Position numbers and translations under genes: made by a program. From Geodermatophilus telluris (GTDB lineage Bacteria; Actinomycetota; Actinomycetes; Mycobacteriales; Geodermatophilaceae), in the NCBI RefSeq assembly GCF_900102745.1, contig NZ_FMZF01000007.1, forward strand, positions 247,768 to 311,767: 64,000 bases of DNA, given 5' to 3'. Below the pieces are notes generated by a model. That model was not told the DNA's origin and did no database searches. It was given only the letters and a program-made list of their open reading frames with translations. Below are positions 7,687 through 15,771 of this stretch, one piece after another (position 1 is the first letter of the stretch; each line of letters begins with the position of its first letter).

Positions 7687-9755
7687 CAGGCGGTGGCCCT
7701 CTCGATCAGCAGGTTGCCGTACGCGTCCACGGTGGCCGCGAACCCGGGGTGCACGGGGACGGTGGAGCCGAACTCCTCGACGACCGCCGGGCCGCTGACC
7801 ACGTCGCCGGGCGCGAGCGCGGGCCGGTCGTACGTGGGCGTGTCCACCCAGTCGTCGAAGAAGACGCGGCGCGAGCCCGTGACGGCCCGCTCCACCCCGC
7901 CCTGGCGCGCGGGGAGCGCCACCAGGTCGGGACGGCGGATCGGCCCGATCCCGCTCACCCGCAGGTTCACCCACTCCACGGCCTGGCGCGGGTCGGTGGC
8001 GAAGTCGTAGCCGTAGAGCTGCCGGTGCGCGGCGTGGAAGGCCCGCGCGACCTCCTCGGCCGCGGCCCGGTCGAGGTCGCCGTCGGGCACGGGCACGCGG
8101 ACCTCGAACGCCTGGCCCACGTAGCGCAGGTCGGCGGTCCGCTGCACCCGCTGCTGGTCGCGGCCGAAGCCCTCGCCGTCCAGCGCGGTCCGGGCCCGCG
8201 CCTCCAGGTCGGCGAACACCGACCGCACCCGGTCGAGGTCGAGGTCGAGGTGCCGGCTGATCGCCGTCTGCACGTGGTCGTTGCGGACGTCGACGGTGAG
8301 CAGGCCGAACGCGCTGACGTTGCCGGGGTTCGGCGGCACCAGCGTGCGCGGCAGGCCGAGGACGTCCATCAGCCGGCAGGCCAGCAGCGAGCCCGAGCCG
8401 CCGAAGGTGGTGAGCGTGAAGTCGCGGACGTCGAGGCCCTTGGCGACCGTCACCTGGCGCAGCGCGTTGGCCTGGTTCCAGGCGGAGATCTCGAGGATGC
8501 CGGTGGCCGTCCGCTCGAGGTCCATGTCGAGCTCCGCGCCCAGCCGCTTCAGCCCGTCACGGGCGGCGTCCACCGACAGCGGGATCTCGCCGCCGAGCAG
8601 GTGCGGGGGGATGCGGCCCAGGACGACGTGCGCGTCGGTGACGGTCGGCCGGTCGCCGCCGTCCGGGTAGCACATCGGGCCGGGGTCGGCGCCGGCCGAC
8701 CGGGGGCCGACCTTGAGCGTGCCCTCGGGGGAGAGCCAGGCGATCGAGCCGCCGCCCGCGCCGACGGTGACGACGTCGATCATCGGGATCTTGCTCGGGT
8801 AGTCGCCCACCGACCCCTCGGTGGTCAGCGCCGGCTCGCCGTCGACGACCACGGTGACGTCGGTGGAGGTGCCGCCGCCGTCGCAGGTGAGCACCCGGTC
8901 GAAGCCCGCCGTCCCGGCGATGAGCGCGGCCCCCAGGGCGCCGGCAGCCGGGCCGGACAGCATCGTGGTGATCGGCTGGTGCACCACCTCGGCGGCCGAC
9001 AGCACGCCGCCGTTGCTCTTCATCACGTAGAAGGGAACGCCCGGCGCGATCTCGTCGAGGCGGGTGCGGATGTTGGTGACGTAGGCGCCCACCTTCGGCT
9101 TCACGGCCGCGTCGACCAGCGTGGTCACCGAGCGCTCGTACTCGCGGTACTCGCGCAGCACCTGCGAACTGATGCTGACGACGGCGTCCGGGTGCTCCTC
9201 GCGGAGCACCTCGAGGACCCGGCGCTCGTGGGCGTCGTCGGCGTAGGAGTGCAGCAGGCAGACGCCGATGGTGCCGACGCCGGCCTCGCGGAAGAACCGG
9301 GCGGCGGCGCGGGCGTCGTCCTCGTCGAGCGGCCGGACCTCGGCGCCGGTGTGGTCGAGCCGGCCGCGCACGGTGCGCACCAGGTCGGCCGGGACGATCC
9401 GCGGCGGCTTGACCCAGAAGTAGCTGTTGCCGTAGCCGTCGGGCACCGACTGCCGGGCGATCTCCAGGACCGACTCGTAGCCCTCGGTGGTGAGGAACCC
9501 GATCCGGTCCAGCCTGCCCTCGAGCAGCTGGTTGGTGGCCACCGTCGTCCCGTGGCTGACCGCCGTCACCGCGCTGCCGTCGAGGCCCATCAGGCCGAGC
9601 ACCTTGCGGACGCCGGCGAGGAAGCCCTCGGCAGGGTCGGCCGGGGTGGAGGGCGTCTTGGTGGTGGTCGTCGCGCCGGTGTCCTCGTCGACGGCGACCA
9701 CGTCGGTGAAGGTGCCGCCGGTGTCGATGCCGATCCGGACGCGACGCGGCTCCAT
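7686..9755 (-). CDS. hydantoinase A / oxoprolinase family protein
   Basis: 689 residues. The N-terminal actin-like ATPase fold shows the signature RIGIDTGGTFTDVVAVDE, then SHGTTVATNQLLEGR. The central FYVMKSNGGVLSA and the phosphate loop SGPAAGALGAALIAG plus DGGGTSTDV are intact, so nucleotide binding is expected. The C-terminal domain (about 500-689) is the usual HyuA_C. First gene of the pair. A palindromic motif shared with the pyrimidine-catabolic genes further right sits 10-27 bp before its start codon, leaving little room for a Shine-Dalgarno beyond the operator. Confidence 0.88.
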   Translation of the reverse strand: MEPRRVRIGIDTGGTFTDVVAVDEDTGATTTTKTPSTPADPAEGFLAGVRKVLGLMGLDGSAVTAVSHGTTVATNQLLEGRLDRIGFLTTEGYESVLEIARQSVPDGYGNSYFWVKPPRIVPADLVRTVRGRLDHTGAEVRPLDEDDARAAARFFREAGVGTIGVCLLHSYADDAHERRVLEVLREEHPDAVVSISSQVLREYREYERSVTTLVDAAVKPKVGAYVTNIRTRLDEIAPGVPFYVMKSNGGVLSAAEVVHQPITTMLSGPAAGALGAALIAGTAGFDRVLTCDGGGTSTDVTVVVDGEPALTTEGSVGDYPSKIPMIDVVTVGAGGGSIAWLSPEGTLKVGPRSAGADPGPMCYPDGGDRPTVTDAHVVLGRIPPHLLGGEIPLSVDAARDGLKRLGAELDMDLERTATGILEISAWNQANALRQVTVAKGLDVRDFTLTTFGGSGSLLACRLMDVLGLPRTLVPPNPGNVSAFGLLTVDVRNDHVQTAISRHLDLDLDRVRSVFADLEARARTALDGEGFGRDQQRVQRTADLRYVGQAFEVRVPVPDGDLDRAAAEEVARAFHAAHRQLYGYDFATDPRQAVEWVNLRVSGIGPIRRPDLVALPARQGGVERAVTGSRRVFFDDWVDTPTYDRPALAPGDVVSGPAVVEEFGSTVPVHPGFAATVDAYGNLLIERATA

Positions 9756-9764
9756 GCGCAGGTA

Positions 9765-9782
9765 CCTTAGGGCTGAGATACC
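9765..9782. promoter_or_regulatory. shared operator motif, copy 1 (before hyuA)
   Basis: On the minus strand the sequence TATCTCAGCCCTAAGG (9765-9780) matches 13 of 16 positions of the perfect palindrome at 50031-50046 and lies just upstream of the hyuA ATG at 9755. Related copies stand before the permease/fdrA pair and the carbamate kinase. Match and position are seen directly; repressor or activator binding is inferred. Confidence 0.55.
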
Positions 9783-9819
9783 TCCGGGGGAAGCACCGGG
9801 CCGGGGCGGCCGCGCCGGG

Positions 9820-10017
9820 CTACGACCCGGTCCCGCCCTCCGGTGGGCCGGCGGAGCGGCCGGCGTCCTCGACCGCGGCCCCGGTCGGGTCCGGGCGCCC
9901 CGCACCCTCCTCGCCGGAGCGCCGGCCGCCGTCGGTGCCGGCCGGGAGGTCGGTGACGTCGTCGAACTCGCGCAGCGCGTCGTCGGGCGCCAGGAAGGCG
10001 TCGTCGGGACCGGTCAT
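9820..10017 (-). CDS. small hydrophilic protein, 65 residues, unknown
   Basis: The frame begins at an ATG (10017) preceded by a GAGGAGGAG Shine-Dalgarno. The product has a short N-terminal part with hydrophobic positions (DDAFLAPDDALREFDDVTDLP) followed by a Gly/Pro/Glu-rich disordered tail. No known domain. Upstream in-frame codons exist to 10092, but the ribosome-binding site favours 10017. Function unknown; it stands alone between hyuA and the GGDEF gene. Confidence 0.55.
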   Translation of the reverse strand: MTGPDDAFLAPDDALREFDDVTDLPAGTDGGRRSGEEGAGRPDPTGAAVEDAGRSAGPPEGGTGS

Positions 10018-10180
10018 GGTCTCCTCCTCGGTCGTTCCGGTGCCCGGGGGCGTACCCCGCGGCCCCGGCGCGGGCACGTGACCCCGTGACACGCACCCGC
10101 ACCGGATCGACGGGGCTGCCCTCCCGTGGTGTCATGCCGTGCAGCGCGTCTCCCAGGGGCGCGGACCCGCAGGAGGCGAC

Positions 10181-10255
10181 ATGGCGAACGAGTGCGCGAC
10201 CGGCCGGGCGGCGCCCCGTCCCGCGGGGGTCGGCGGCCCCGGCGCCGCGGGCTGA
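10181..10255 (+). CDS. 24-codon upstream ORF, in frame with the GGDEF gene
   Basis: ATG at 10181 has an excellent Shine-Dalgarno (AGGAGG at 10171-10176, four bases before the ATG). The frame runs 24 codons and ends in TGA 10253-10255, and the next codon (GTG 10256) starts the diguanylate cyclase in the same frame. The GTG has no ribosome-binding site of its own. So this is either a translated leader peptide coupled to the cyclase, or the true N-terminus interrupted by one stop codon. The peptide is Ala/Gly/Pro rich with two charged residues near its start and carries no motif. Confidence 0.45.
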   Translation: MANECATGRAAPRPAGVGGPGAAG

Positions 10256-11116
10256 GTGGACGACCGCCTCGCCCGGGAGTTCGTCGAGGGCACCGACGCC
10301 CTGGTCTGCGTCGTCGACGCCCAGGGGCGGATCCTGCTGGCCAACCCCGCGCTGCAGCGGTTCACCGGGCGGGCGCCTGCGGACCTGCTCGGCCGGTCGT
10401 TCGTCGACGTCTTCGTCGTCCCCGAGCACCGCGAGCTGGCCCTCGACGCCGTCGAGCGCGCCGTGCTCACCGGCCGCGCGTTCCCGCAGGAGGGGGACTG
10501 GCTGACCGCCGACGGCGGCCGGCGACTGGTGTCGATGCAGAACAACGTGCTGGTCGACGACGCCGGCCGGCCCTACGCGGTCGCCTGCGTGGGCATCGAC
10601 GTCACCGACCAGCGGCGCCGCGAGGAGCTGCTCAGCGAGCGGGCGCGCACCGACCGGCTCACCGGCATCCCGAACCGCGGCACGTTCTTCGAGGAGCTCG
10701 AGCGCCACCTGGCCCCCGACCGGCACGAGGTCTGCGGCGTGCTGTTCTGCGACCTCGACGGGTTCAAGAAGGTCAACGACGACCACGGTCACGCGGTGGG
10801 CGACGCCGTGCTGGTCGAGGTCGCGGCCCGGCTGCGCACCCTGGGCGGTCCGGGCGACGTCGTCGCGCGGTTCGGCGGCGACGAGTTCGTGGTGCTCTGC
10901 CCCGGGTGCCAGGACGACGAGCTCGGCCGGATGGCCGAGCGGGTCGGGGAGCAGGCCGCCGTCCCCCTGCCCACGGCCGCGGGCCCGCTCGTGGTCGGCG
11001 TGAGCGTCGGCAGCGCCGTCGGGCGCCCCGGGGAGACACCCGACGAGGTCATCGCCCGCGCCGACCGGTCGATGTACGGGGCCAAGACCCGGCAGCGCCG
11101 CCGGTCACGGCGCTGA
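10256..11116 (+). CDS. PAS-GGDEF diguanylate cyclase
   Basis: 286 residues. A PAS sensor domain occupies about 1-120 (DALVCVVDAQGRILLANPAL, then VGIDVTDQRRRE). The GGDEF domain follows (ARTDRLTGIPNRGTFFEEL, DLDGFKKVNDDHGHAVGD) with the intact active-site motif RFGGDEFVVL, so synthesis of cyclic di-GMP from two GTP is expected. The inhibitory I-site RxxD that normally precedes GGDEF reads GPGD here, so product feedback is probably absent. No transmembrane segment: a cytoplasmic sensor. Translation probably depends on the upstream ORF ending at 10255. The last 12 bp overlap the end of the convergent DUF1707 gene. Confidence 0.88.
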   Translation: MDDRLAREFVEGTDALVCVVDAQGRILLANPALQRFTGRAPADLLGRSFVDVFVVPEHRELALDAVERAVLTGRAFPQEGDWLTADGGRRLVSMQNNVLVDDAGRPYAVACVGIDVTDQRRREELLSERARTDRLTGIPNRGTFFEELERHLAPDRHEVCGVLFCDLDGFKKVNDDHGHAVGDAVLVEVAARLRTLGGPGDVVARFGGDEFVVLCPGCQDDELGRMAERVGEQAAVPLPTAAGPLVVGVSVGSAVGRPGETPDEVIARADRSMYGAKTRQRRRSRR

Positions 11117-11551
11117 GCCCCGCGGCCGGCCGATGCCGGTGGCGTAGAGGACGGTGAGCACCGCCCCGGACGGCGCCAGCCAGATGAACCACGGGTACAC
11201 CGCCCCGCCGTTGCCGAGGGACACCAGCGTCCACACCACCAGGTTCACGGCGAGCACGCTGGCCCAGACGGTGCTGAGCACCCGCATCGTGGTGCCGCCG
11301 GCGGTGGTCGAGAAGACGCGGTGCCGCGGGGCCGGCAGCGGCGGGGGCGGCGGCTCGGGCAGGTCGCGGGTGACCCGGTCGAGCTCGCCGCGGGTGCGCG
11401 CCGCCCACACCGCGCGCGCCCGCTCGTCGAACTCGTCGAGGTCGAGCTGGCCGTGGCCCACCGCCCGGCGCAGCCGTTCCTGCACCGCGCCGCGCTCGTC
11501 GTCGGAGACCCGCAGTTCCTCGGTCCGGACCGGTTTCCCCATGGCGGGCAT
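11105..11551 (-). CDS. DUF1707 membrane protein
   Basis: About 148 residues. The N-terminal third is a DUF1707 domain (ELRVSDDERGAVQERLRRAV, GQLDLDEFDERARAVWAA, TRGELDRVTRDLP), a short actinobacterial domain found at the start of membrane proteins and thought to act in protein contacts. A Pro-rich linker follows, then two transmembrane segments (about residues 95-115 and 120-140). The start may be the ATG at 11551 or at 11542; neither has a strong ribosome-binding site. Its stop lies inside the end of the convergent GGDEF gene. Confidence 0.75.
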   Translation of the reverse strand: MPAMGKPVRTEELRVSDDERGAVQERLRRAVGHGQLDLDEFDERARAVWAARTRGELDRVTRDLPEPPPPPLPAPRHRVFSTTAGGTTMRVLSTVWASVLAVNLVVWTLVSLGNGGAVYPWFIWLAPSGAVLTVLYATGIGRPRGSAP

Positions 11552-11607
11552 CGTGGCACCCCCGGGGGCGCTGCGGGGTCCGTCGTCCGGTGGACGGTGC
11601 GTCCCCC

Positions 11608-12711
11608 TCAGGCCAGCTCGACGGCCCTGAGGCGGGTGCCGCGCGACGCGGCCAGGCGCTCGGCCTGCTCGCCGACGGCCGCCCTCAGCGCGGGGGACAC
11701 CCGCACCCAGGGCTCGACGGCCACCGTCAGCGACGAGCCGGACCTCCGCGGCCGCCACAGCCCGGCCAGCGCGCCGTCGTGCAGCACCGCGCCGGGCCGG
11801 CCGAGCGTGGGCCAGGTGGCCGCGCGCCGGGCGGGGTCGGCGACCAGCGTCTCGCGGTCGCGGCCCTGCAGGAGGAGGTCGAACGGGCCGAGCAGCCGGG
11901 TGACCCCCGGCGCGGGGGCGCCCAGCCGGTCGGCGTCGGCGGCGAGCAGCCAGCGCCGCTCGCCGTCCACGTCGACCTCGACGACGTCCTCGGGCCAGCG
12001 CGCCCGGACCTCCCTCACCGGCGCGTCGAGGTACCCGGCGACGTGCGCGGGCGTGGCCGGGCCGAGCAGGTGCAGGTACGCGCGGACGACGTCGAGCCGG
12101 TCGGGGACCGTGGCGGCGGGGGCGAACCCGGGGACCGGCTGCAGCACCGGCGGCGACGTCCCGGGCTGCAGCTCCAGCCCCGCGCGCAGCGCCGCCAGCC
12201 GGAAGGGCTGCTCGTAGAGGTGCACCGCGCCGCAGGGGCGGCACCACCGGTTGTACGGGCCGGGCCCGTCGGCGTCCGCGAGCGCGTCCGACAGCCGCCG
12301 CGACATCTCGCCCTTGCCCGTCGGCGCGGTGACGATCTCCCGCATCCGCCCGGCGATCCGGTCGAGGGCGGTGAGCACCGGGATGCCCGCGGCCCGGAGC
12401 GGCTTCGCCGCGTCGAACACCCGCTTGGCCGCGTCGGCCTCGGAGAACGGCGCGGTGGCCGCGGCGACGGCGGGCAGATCGGTGCGGCGGTAGCGGTGCG
12501 GGGCGCCGCGCAGGGTCCAGACGGTCACCAGCTCCCCGGGCTCCGGGACGACGCCGCGGTTGGCCAGCGCCCACAGCCCGCCGTCGGGCCCGGTGTCCTG
12601 CACGCCGAGGTCGAGGACGGCGGTGCCGGCGACCGTGCCGGTGTCCCGGTCCAGTTGCTGGGCGGGAACGCGGTGGGCCAGCACGTCACGGGCGGTGGCG
12701 GAGGGGGGCAC
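11608..12711 (-). CDS. winged-helix DNA-binding protein (AlkZ/YcaQ-related, HTH_42)
   Basis: 367 residues from a GTG at 12711. The pattern ATARDVLAHRVPAQQLDR near the N-terminus, RGAPHRYRRTDLP, and the central YLHLLGPATPAHVAGYLD with a later LLGPFDLLLQGRDRETLV is typical of the winged-helix family to which the DNA glycosylases AlkZ/YcaQ belong. Those excise crosslinked bases; many actinobacterial members of this shorter type have not been tested. The N-terminus carries Q-Q-L rather than the clear QxQ catalytic motif, so glycosylase activity is uncertain. A longer frame upstream (to 12792) looks non-coding. Confidence 0.75.
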   Translation of the reverse strand: MPPSATARDVLAHRVPAQQLDRDTGTVAGTAVLDLGVQDTGPDGGLWALANRGVVPEPGELVTVWTLRGAPHRYRRTDLPAVAAATAPFSEADAAKRVFDAAKPLRAAGIPVLTALDRIAGRMREIVTAPTGKGEMSRRLSDALADADGPGPYNRWCRPCGAVHLYEQPFRLAALRAGLELQPGTSPPVLQPVPGFAPAATVPDRLDVVRAYLHLLGPATPAHVAGYLDAPVREVRARWPEDVVEVDVDGERRWLLAADADRLGAPAPGVTRLLGPFDLLLQGRDRETLVADPARRAATWPTLGRPGAVLHDGALAGLWRPRRSGSSLTVAVEPWVRVSPALRAAVGEQAERLAASRGTRLRAVELA

Positions 12712-12811
12712 GCGAGCACGGTAGGGGCAGCGGCCGACGACCGTGCGCCGGTCGGCCCCTCGTCCGCCGGCGCGGGCCCGGCAGGTGCACACCCGCCCGG
12801 GCCCGTGGGCG

Positions 12812-14017
12812 TCAGGCCGGCTGCCCGAGCCGGGGCCGGGGCACCGCGACGGGGGTCAGGGACTCCGGCGGCCCGGGGCGGCCGAAGAACCAGCCCTGCC
12901 CGAGGTCGACGCCCAGGTCGAGCAGCGCGGCGGCCTCCTCGCCGGTCTCGATGCCCTCGGCGACCACGGTGACCCCGCAGCCGTGGCCGAAGGTGACCAG
13001 CGACTCGACCAGCTTGGCCAGCACGGGGTCGGTGTTCAGGCCGCTGACGATGCTGCGGTCCATCTTGATGACGTCGGGGGAGGTCACCACGATGTGCCGC
13101 AGGCTGGAGAAGCCGGCGCCGACGTCGTCGATGGCCAGCCGCATCCCGGCGGCGCGGAAGGGCACCAGCGCGGTGGTGAGCGCGTCGTAGTCCTCGACCG
13201 GGTCGTGCTCGGAGAGCTCCAGCAGGATGCGGGGCAGCGGCAGGGTGTGCAGCAGCGCGGAGAACTCCGGCGTCAGCAGGGTCTGCGGCGAGACGTTCAT
13301 CGCCACGTAGCCGTCCACGCGGGACAGGTGCTCGGCGGCGCGCCGCAGGGCCAGCAGCTCCACCTCGTGGCCGCGGCCGACGCTGTGCGCCTCCTCGAAG
13401 ACGACGTCAGGGCCCTTGCCCCAGTCGGCGGGGAAGCGGCTGAGCGCCTCGGCGCCCACGCGGGCGCCGCTGGTCAGGGAGACGATCGGCTGCAGGACGA
13501 CGGTCGGCCCGCCGGCGGCGACCAGCGGGTCGAGCCGGCCGTCGATGTCGTCGCGGCGCTGCTGCGCGCGCAGCTCGGGCTCGATGACCACCGAGGCGGC
13601 CGACGCGAGGACCTTCATCAGGGCCTCGTCGCGGGTGGTGAGCTCCTTGTCGGAGGTGAAGCCGAACGCGCAGAAGGTGCCGTAGAGGCTGCCGTCGGAC
13701 AGCGTCACCGGCGTCGACACGTAGCTGCGGATGCGCGGGATGCGCGCCGAGGGCAGCGACATCGCCAGCGGGTACTTCTTCACGTCGTCGATGACCGGCG
13801 GCAGCCTGCCGTCGAGGATCGCCTGGCAGAACGACGTCTCCTGGACGACCTTCGCGCCCTCCTGCACCAGCACCGGCACCCGGGTGTCGACCACCTCCAG
13901 GTGCTGGGTGGTCCCGTCCATGCGGGTCAGGAAGGCGACCGGCATGTGCAGCGACTTCCTCGCCGTGTGCAGCAGCTCGGCCACCTGCTGCTCGGCGTCG
14001 GTGCGCGTCCTGCCCAT
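12812..14017 (-). CDS. GAF-EAL cyclic di-GMP phosphodiesterase
   Basis: 401 residues. A GAF sensor (about 15-150; LYGTFCAFGFTSDKEL is the typical GAF strand) precedes a full EAL domain (about 165-390). The EAL residues are present: GAEALSRF (EAL), the Asn in NVSPQTLL, the Glu in LELSEHD, the Asp pair in AIDDVGAGFSS, the Lys in IKMD and the Glu in VVAEGIET. Hydrolysis of c-di-GMP to pGpG is therefore expected, under control of an unknown GAF ligand. A close paralogue lies at 36211-37410. It may oppose the nearby GGDEF cyclase. Confidence 0.88.
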   Translation of the reverse strand: MGRTRTDAEQQVAELLHTARKSLHMPVAFLTRMDGTTQHLEVVDTRVPVLVQEGAKVVQETSFCQAILDGRLPPVIDDVKKYPLAMSLPSARIPRIRSYVSTPVTLSDGSLYGTFCAFGFTSDKELTTRDEALMKVLASAASVVIEPELRAQQRRDDIDGRLDPLVAAGGPTVVLQPIVSLTSGARVGAEALSRFPADWGKGPDVVFEEAHSVGRGHEVELLALRRAAEHLSRVDGYVAMNVSPQTLLTPEFSALLHTLPLPRILLELSEHDPVEDYDALTTALVPFRAAGMRLAIDDVGAGFSSLRHIVVTSPDVIKMDRSIVSGLNTDPVLAKLVESLVTFGHGCGVTVVAEGIETGEEAAALLDLGVDLGQGWFFGRPGPPESLTPVAVPRPRLGQPA

Positions 14018-14142
14018 GGTGTGCTCCCGTCCGGTGGCTGTCCCCTCTCTTCGACCGCCGCGGGGCGCGCCTGGACCGGCGCCCGCCGGGCCTCACCCCG
14101 AGGGGTGGGACCCGGCGGGCCGAGCTCGCTGCGGGCGGGGGC

Positions 14143-14745
14143 TCAGTACCAGCCGTTGGTCTGGAAGTGGTCCCAGGCGGCGCAGGCGCTGCCGTAGCGG
14201 TTCTCGACGTAGATCAGCCCGGCGTCGACCTGCCGGAAGGGGTCCGACGTCTTGGCGATGCCGGTGCTGGCCCAGGTCGAGTCCAGGAACTGCGGGATCC
14301 CGTAGGCGGTGCTGGTGGGGTTCTGCGCGTTCGGGTCCCAGCCGCTCTCGGCCTCCCAGAGCTGCTCGAGGCAGCCGAACTGGGTGGCGTCGCCGAGCTG
14401 GGCGGCCGCGTGGTCCTTGTAGGCCTGCTCACCGGAGGCCGCGGGCGCCGGTGCCGGGGCGGGCGCCGGTGCGGGGGCGGGCGCCGGTGCCGGAGCAGGG
14501 GCCGGGGCGGGTGCGGGCGCCGGTGCCGGAGCCGCCTCGGGGGCCGGCGCGGCGGGGCCGTCGTGCCAGCTCCCGTTCCCCGAGCCGTCGCTCCACCCGG
14601 ACCCGCCGCCGCGGGACCAGTCGTCGGCCTGGGCGGCCGACTGCCCGGCGAAGGCGACCGCGAGGGTCATGGCCCCCGTGGCGGTGAGCAGGTGCAGGGC
14701 CCGGCGACGGGTGCGGGCGTGCGTGATCGTGGTGCGTGCGTGCAT
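14143..14745 (-). CDS. secreted transglycosylase-like cell-wall enzyme (SLT/Rpf-like)
   Basis: 200 residues. A twin-arginine-like basic start (ARTRRRALHLL) leads into a hydrophobic core ending AGQSAAQA, a clear signal peptide. A Pro-Ala repeat linker (about 65-105) connects to the C-terminal catalytic domain: LWEAESGWDPNAQNPTSTAY, GIPQFLDSTWASTG, then AGLIYVENRYGSACAAWDHF. The Glu in EAESGWD is the expected general acid of lytic transglycosylases, which cut the peptidoglycan glycan chain. Expressed behind a c-di-AMP riboswitch, as is common for actinobacterial resuscitation-promoting and NlpC/P60 wall hydrolases. Confidence 0.86.
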   Translation of the reverse strand: MHARTTITHARTRRRALHLLTATGAMTLAVAFAGQSAAQADDWSRGGGSGWSDGSGNGSWHDGPAAPAPEAAPAPAPAPAPAPAPAPAPAPAPAPAPAPAPAASGEQAYKDHAAAQLGDATQFGCLEQLWEAESGWDPNAQNPTSTAYGIPQFLDSTWASTGIAKTSDPFRQVDAGLIYVENRYGSACAAWDHFQTNGWY

Positions 14746-14965
14746 GGAGCCGTCCTCCTGGAGGCGCGGACGTGCGGCACCGTCGGGCGACGGCGCTGCA
14801 GCGGTCGTGCGGGGCAGGGGTCGTCAGCCGGGCGTGCGGCACCGGCCGGACACGGGGGTCCGGCTGAGGGCGCCGTGCGACGGCTGTGCGTGCTGGTGGA
14901 CAGGCGGGAGCGCGACGGTCCCGGACCTGGGGGCGCGGGGGCGGTGGGCCCCGGGCGCGGCTGTA

Positions 14966-15172
14966 CTCCGTTCTCCCCTGGCCGCCTACCGGGTGAGCTG
15001 ACGGGTTCGGGCTGGGAGTGCCCTACCTGCTCCCGGGTGTCCGGGAGCGGGACTCACCCCGGTGGTGCTGGTGGGTCCCCGGCTCGCGCGTGCGCGACTC
15101 GGCGGCATCCGGCGCGGGGCCCCCGGGAGGGGGCGAGACGCCCGGCCGGACGCCGAAACGCTAAGGAGGGGA
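14966..15172 (-). ncRNA. c-di-AMP (ydaO/yuaA) riboswitch in a 545-nt leader
   Basis: Reading the minus strand, the conserved blocks of the ydaO element appear in order: GAGCCGGGGACCCA, then CACCGGGGTGAGTCC, a variable arm, GCCCGAACCCGTCAGCTC, then ACCCGGTAGGCG. These blocks and their spacing match the actinobacterial class that binds cyclic di-AMP and shuts off cell-wall hydrolases. About 220 nt separate it from the transglycosylase start, room for the expression platform. The rest of 14746-15290 shows no gene. Edges are approximate; identification is by pattern, not by covariance search. Confidence 0.85.
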
Positions 15173-15290
15173 CCGGTCCGTGACAATCCCGTGACCTGAA
15201 CCGGCGCCGGGGGCACGCGACAGGCCGACACCGGATCCCGCACCGCGCAGGGCCGGTCACCCGCCGCGACCACCCGGGCCCGGACACGAC

Positions 15291-15326
15291 GCGACCGCCG
15301 GGACCCGAGGGGGTCCCGGCGGTCGC
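15291..15326 (-). terminator. strong hairpin after the polyketide operon
   Basis: GCGACCGCCGGGACCC (15291-15306) pairs perfectly with 15311-15326 across a 4-nt GAGG loop, a 16-bp G+C-rich stem. It lies 14 bp beyond the stop of the last operon gene (15340). No T-tract follows, as is usual in such organisms. Confidence 0.75.
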
Positions 15327-15339
15327 GTTCCGTCGCGCG

Positions 15340-15771
15340 TCAGGCGGGACGGTGGGGCGGGCCGCCGCGGAAGTCGGCGGCCGGGTGGTTGTCGGAGATG
15401 AGGCCCAGCACGTTGCCGAAGGGGTCGAGGACGCTCGCGCTGACCACGGGTCCGTGCGGCGTGAGCGGGATCCACTCCTTGGCGCCCATCGCCGCCAGCT
15501 GGTCGAGCACGGCGTCGAGGTCGTCGACCCGCCAGTGCCCGACCGCCCCGCCGGGTTCCAGTGCCGCCCCGGGGGGAGCCGTGGCGCGGCCGGCGATGGC
15601 CAGCCGGGTCCGCTCGTCGACGGCGAACGCGGCGTACCCGAGCTGCCCGTTCGCGCCGGGCCGGGTGAAGACCGGTCCCGCCCCCAGGAACTCGGTGTAC
15701 CAGGCCGCGGCCGCGGCCACGTCGTCGGCCCAGTAGGTGATCGAGGCGATCCCGCGCAGGGTCACGTCCAT
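15340..15771 (-). CDS. VOC/glyoxalase-family protein, last gene of the polyketide operon
   Basis: 143 residues. A single vicinal-oxygen-chelate module pair is visible: GIASITYWADDVAAAAAWY, FLGAGPVFTRPG, then LAAMGAKEWIPLTPHG and the C-terminal DPFGNVLGLISDNHP. Members bind a metal and act as lyases, dioxygenases, isomerases or drug-binding proteins; this one reads most like a bleomycin-resistance/glyoxalase type. Its ATG (15771) lies 10 bp inside the preceding SchA/CurD-like gene, so it belongs to the operon. A role in tailoring the polyketide or protecting against it is inferred from position only. Confidence 0.75.
   Translation of the reverse strand: MDVTLRGIASITYWADDVAAAAAWYTEFLGAGPVFTRPGANGQLGYAAFAVDERTRLAIAGRATAPPGAALEPGGAVGHWRVDDLDAVLDQLAAMGAKEWIPLTPHGPVVSASVLDPFGNVLGLISDNHPAADFRGGPPHRPA

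Noticed and set aside
7749..9770. 673-codon plus-strand frame over hyuA
   Set aside because: Shadow of hyuA; composition Gly/Ala/Arg/His only, no domain.
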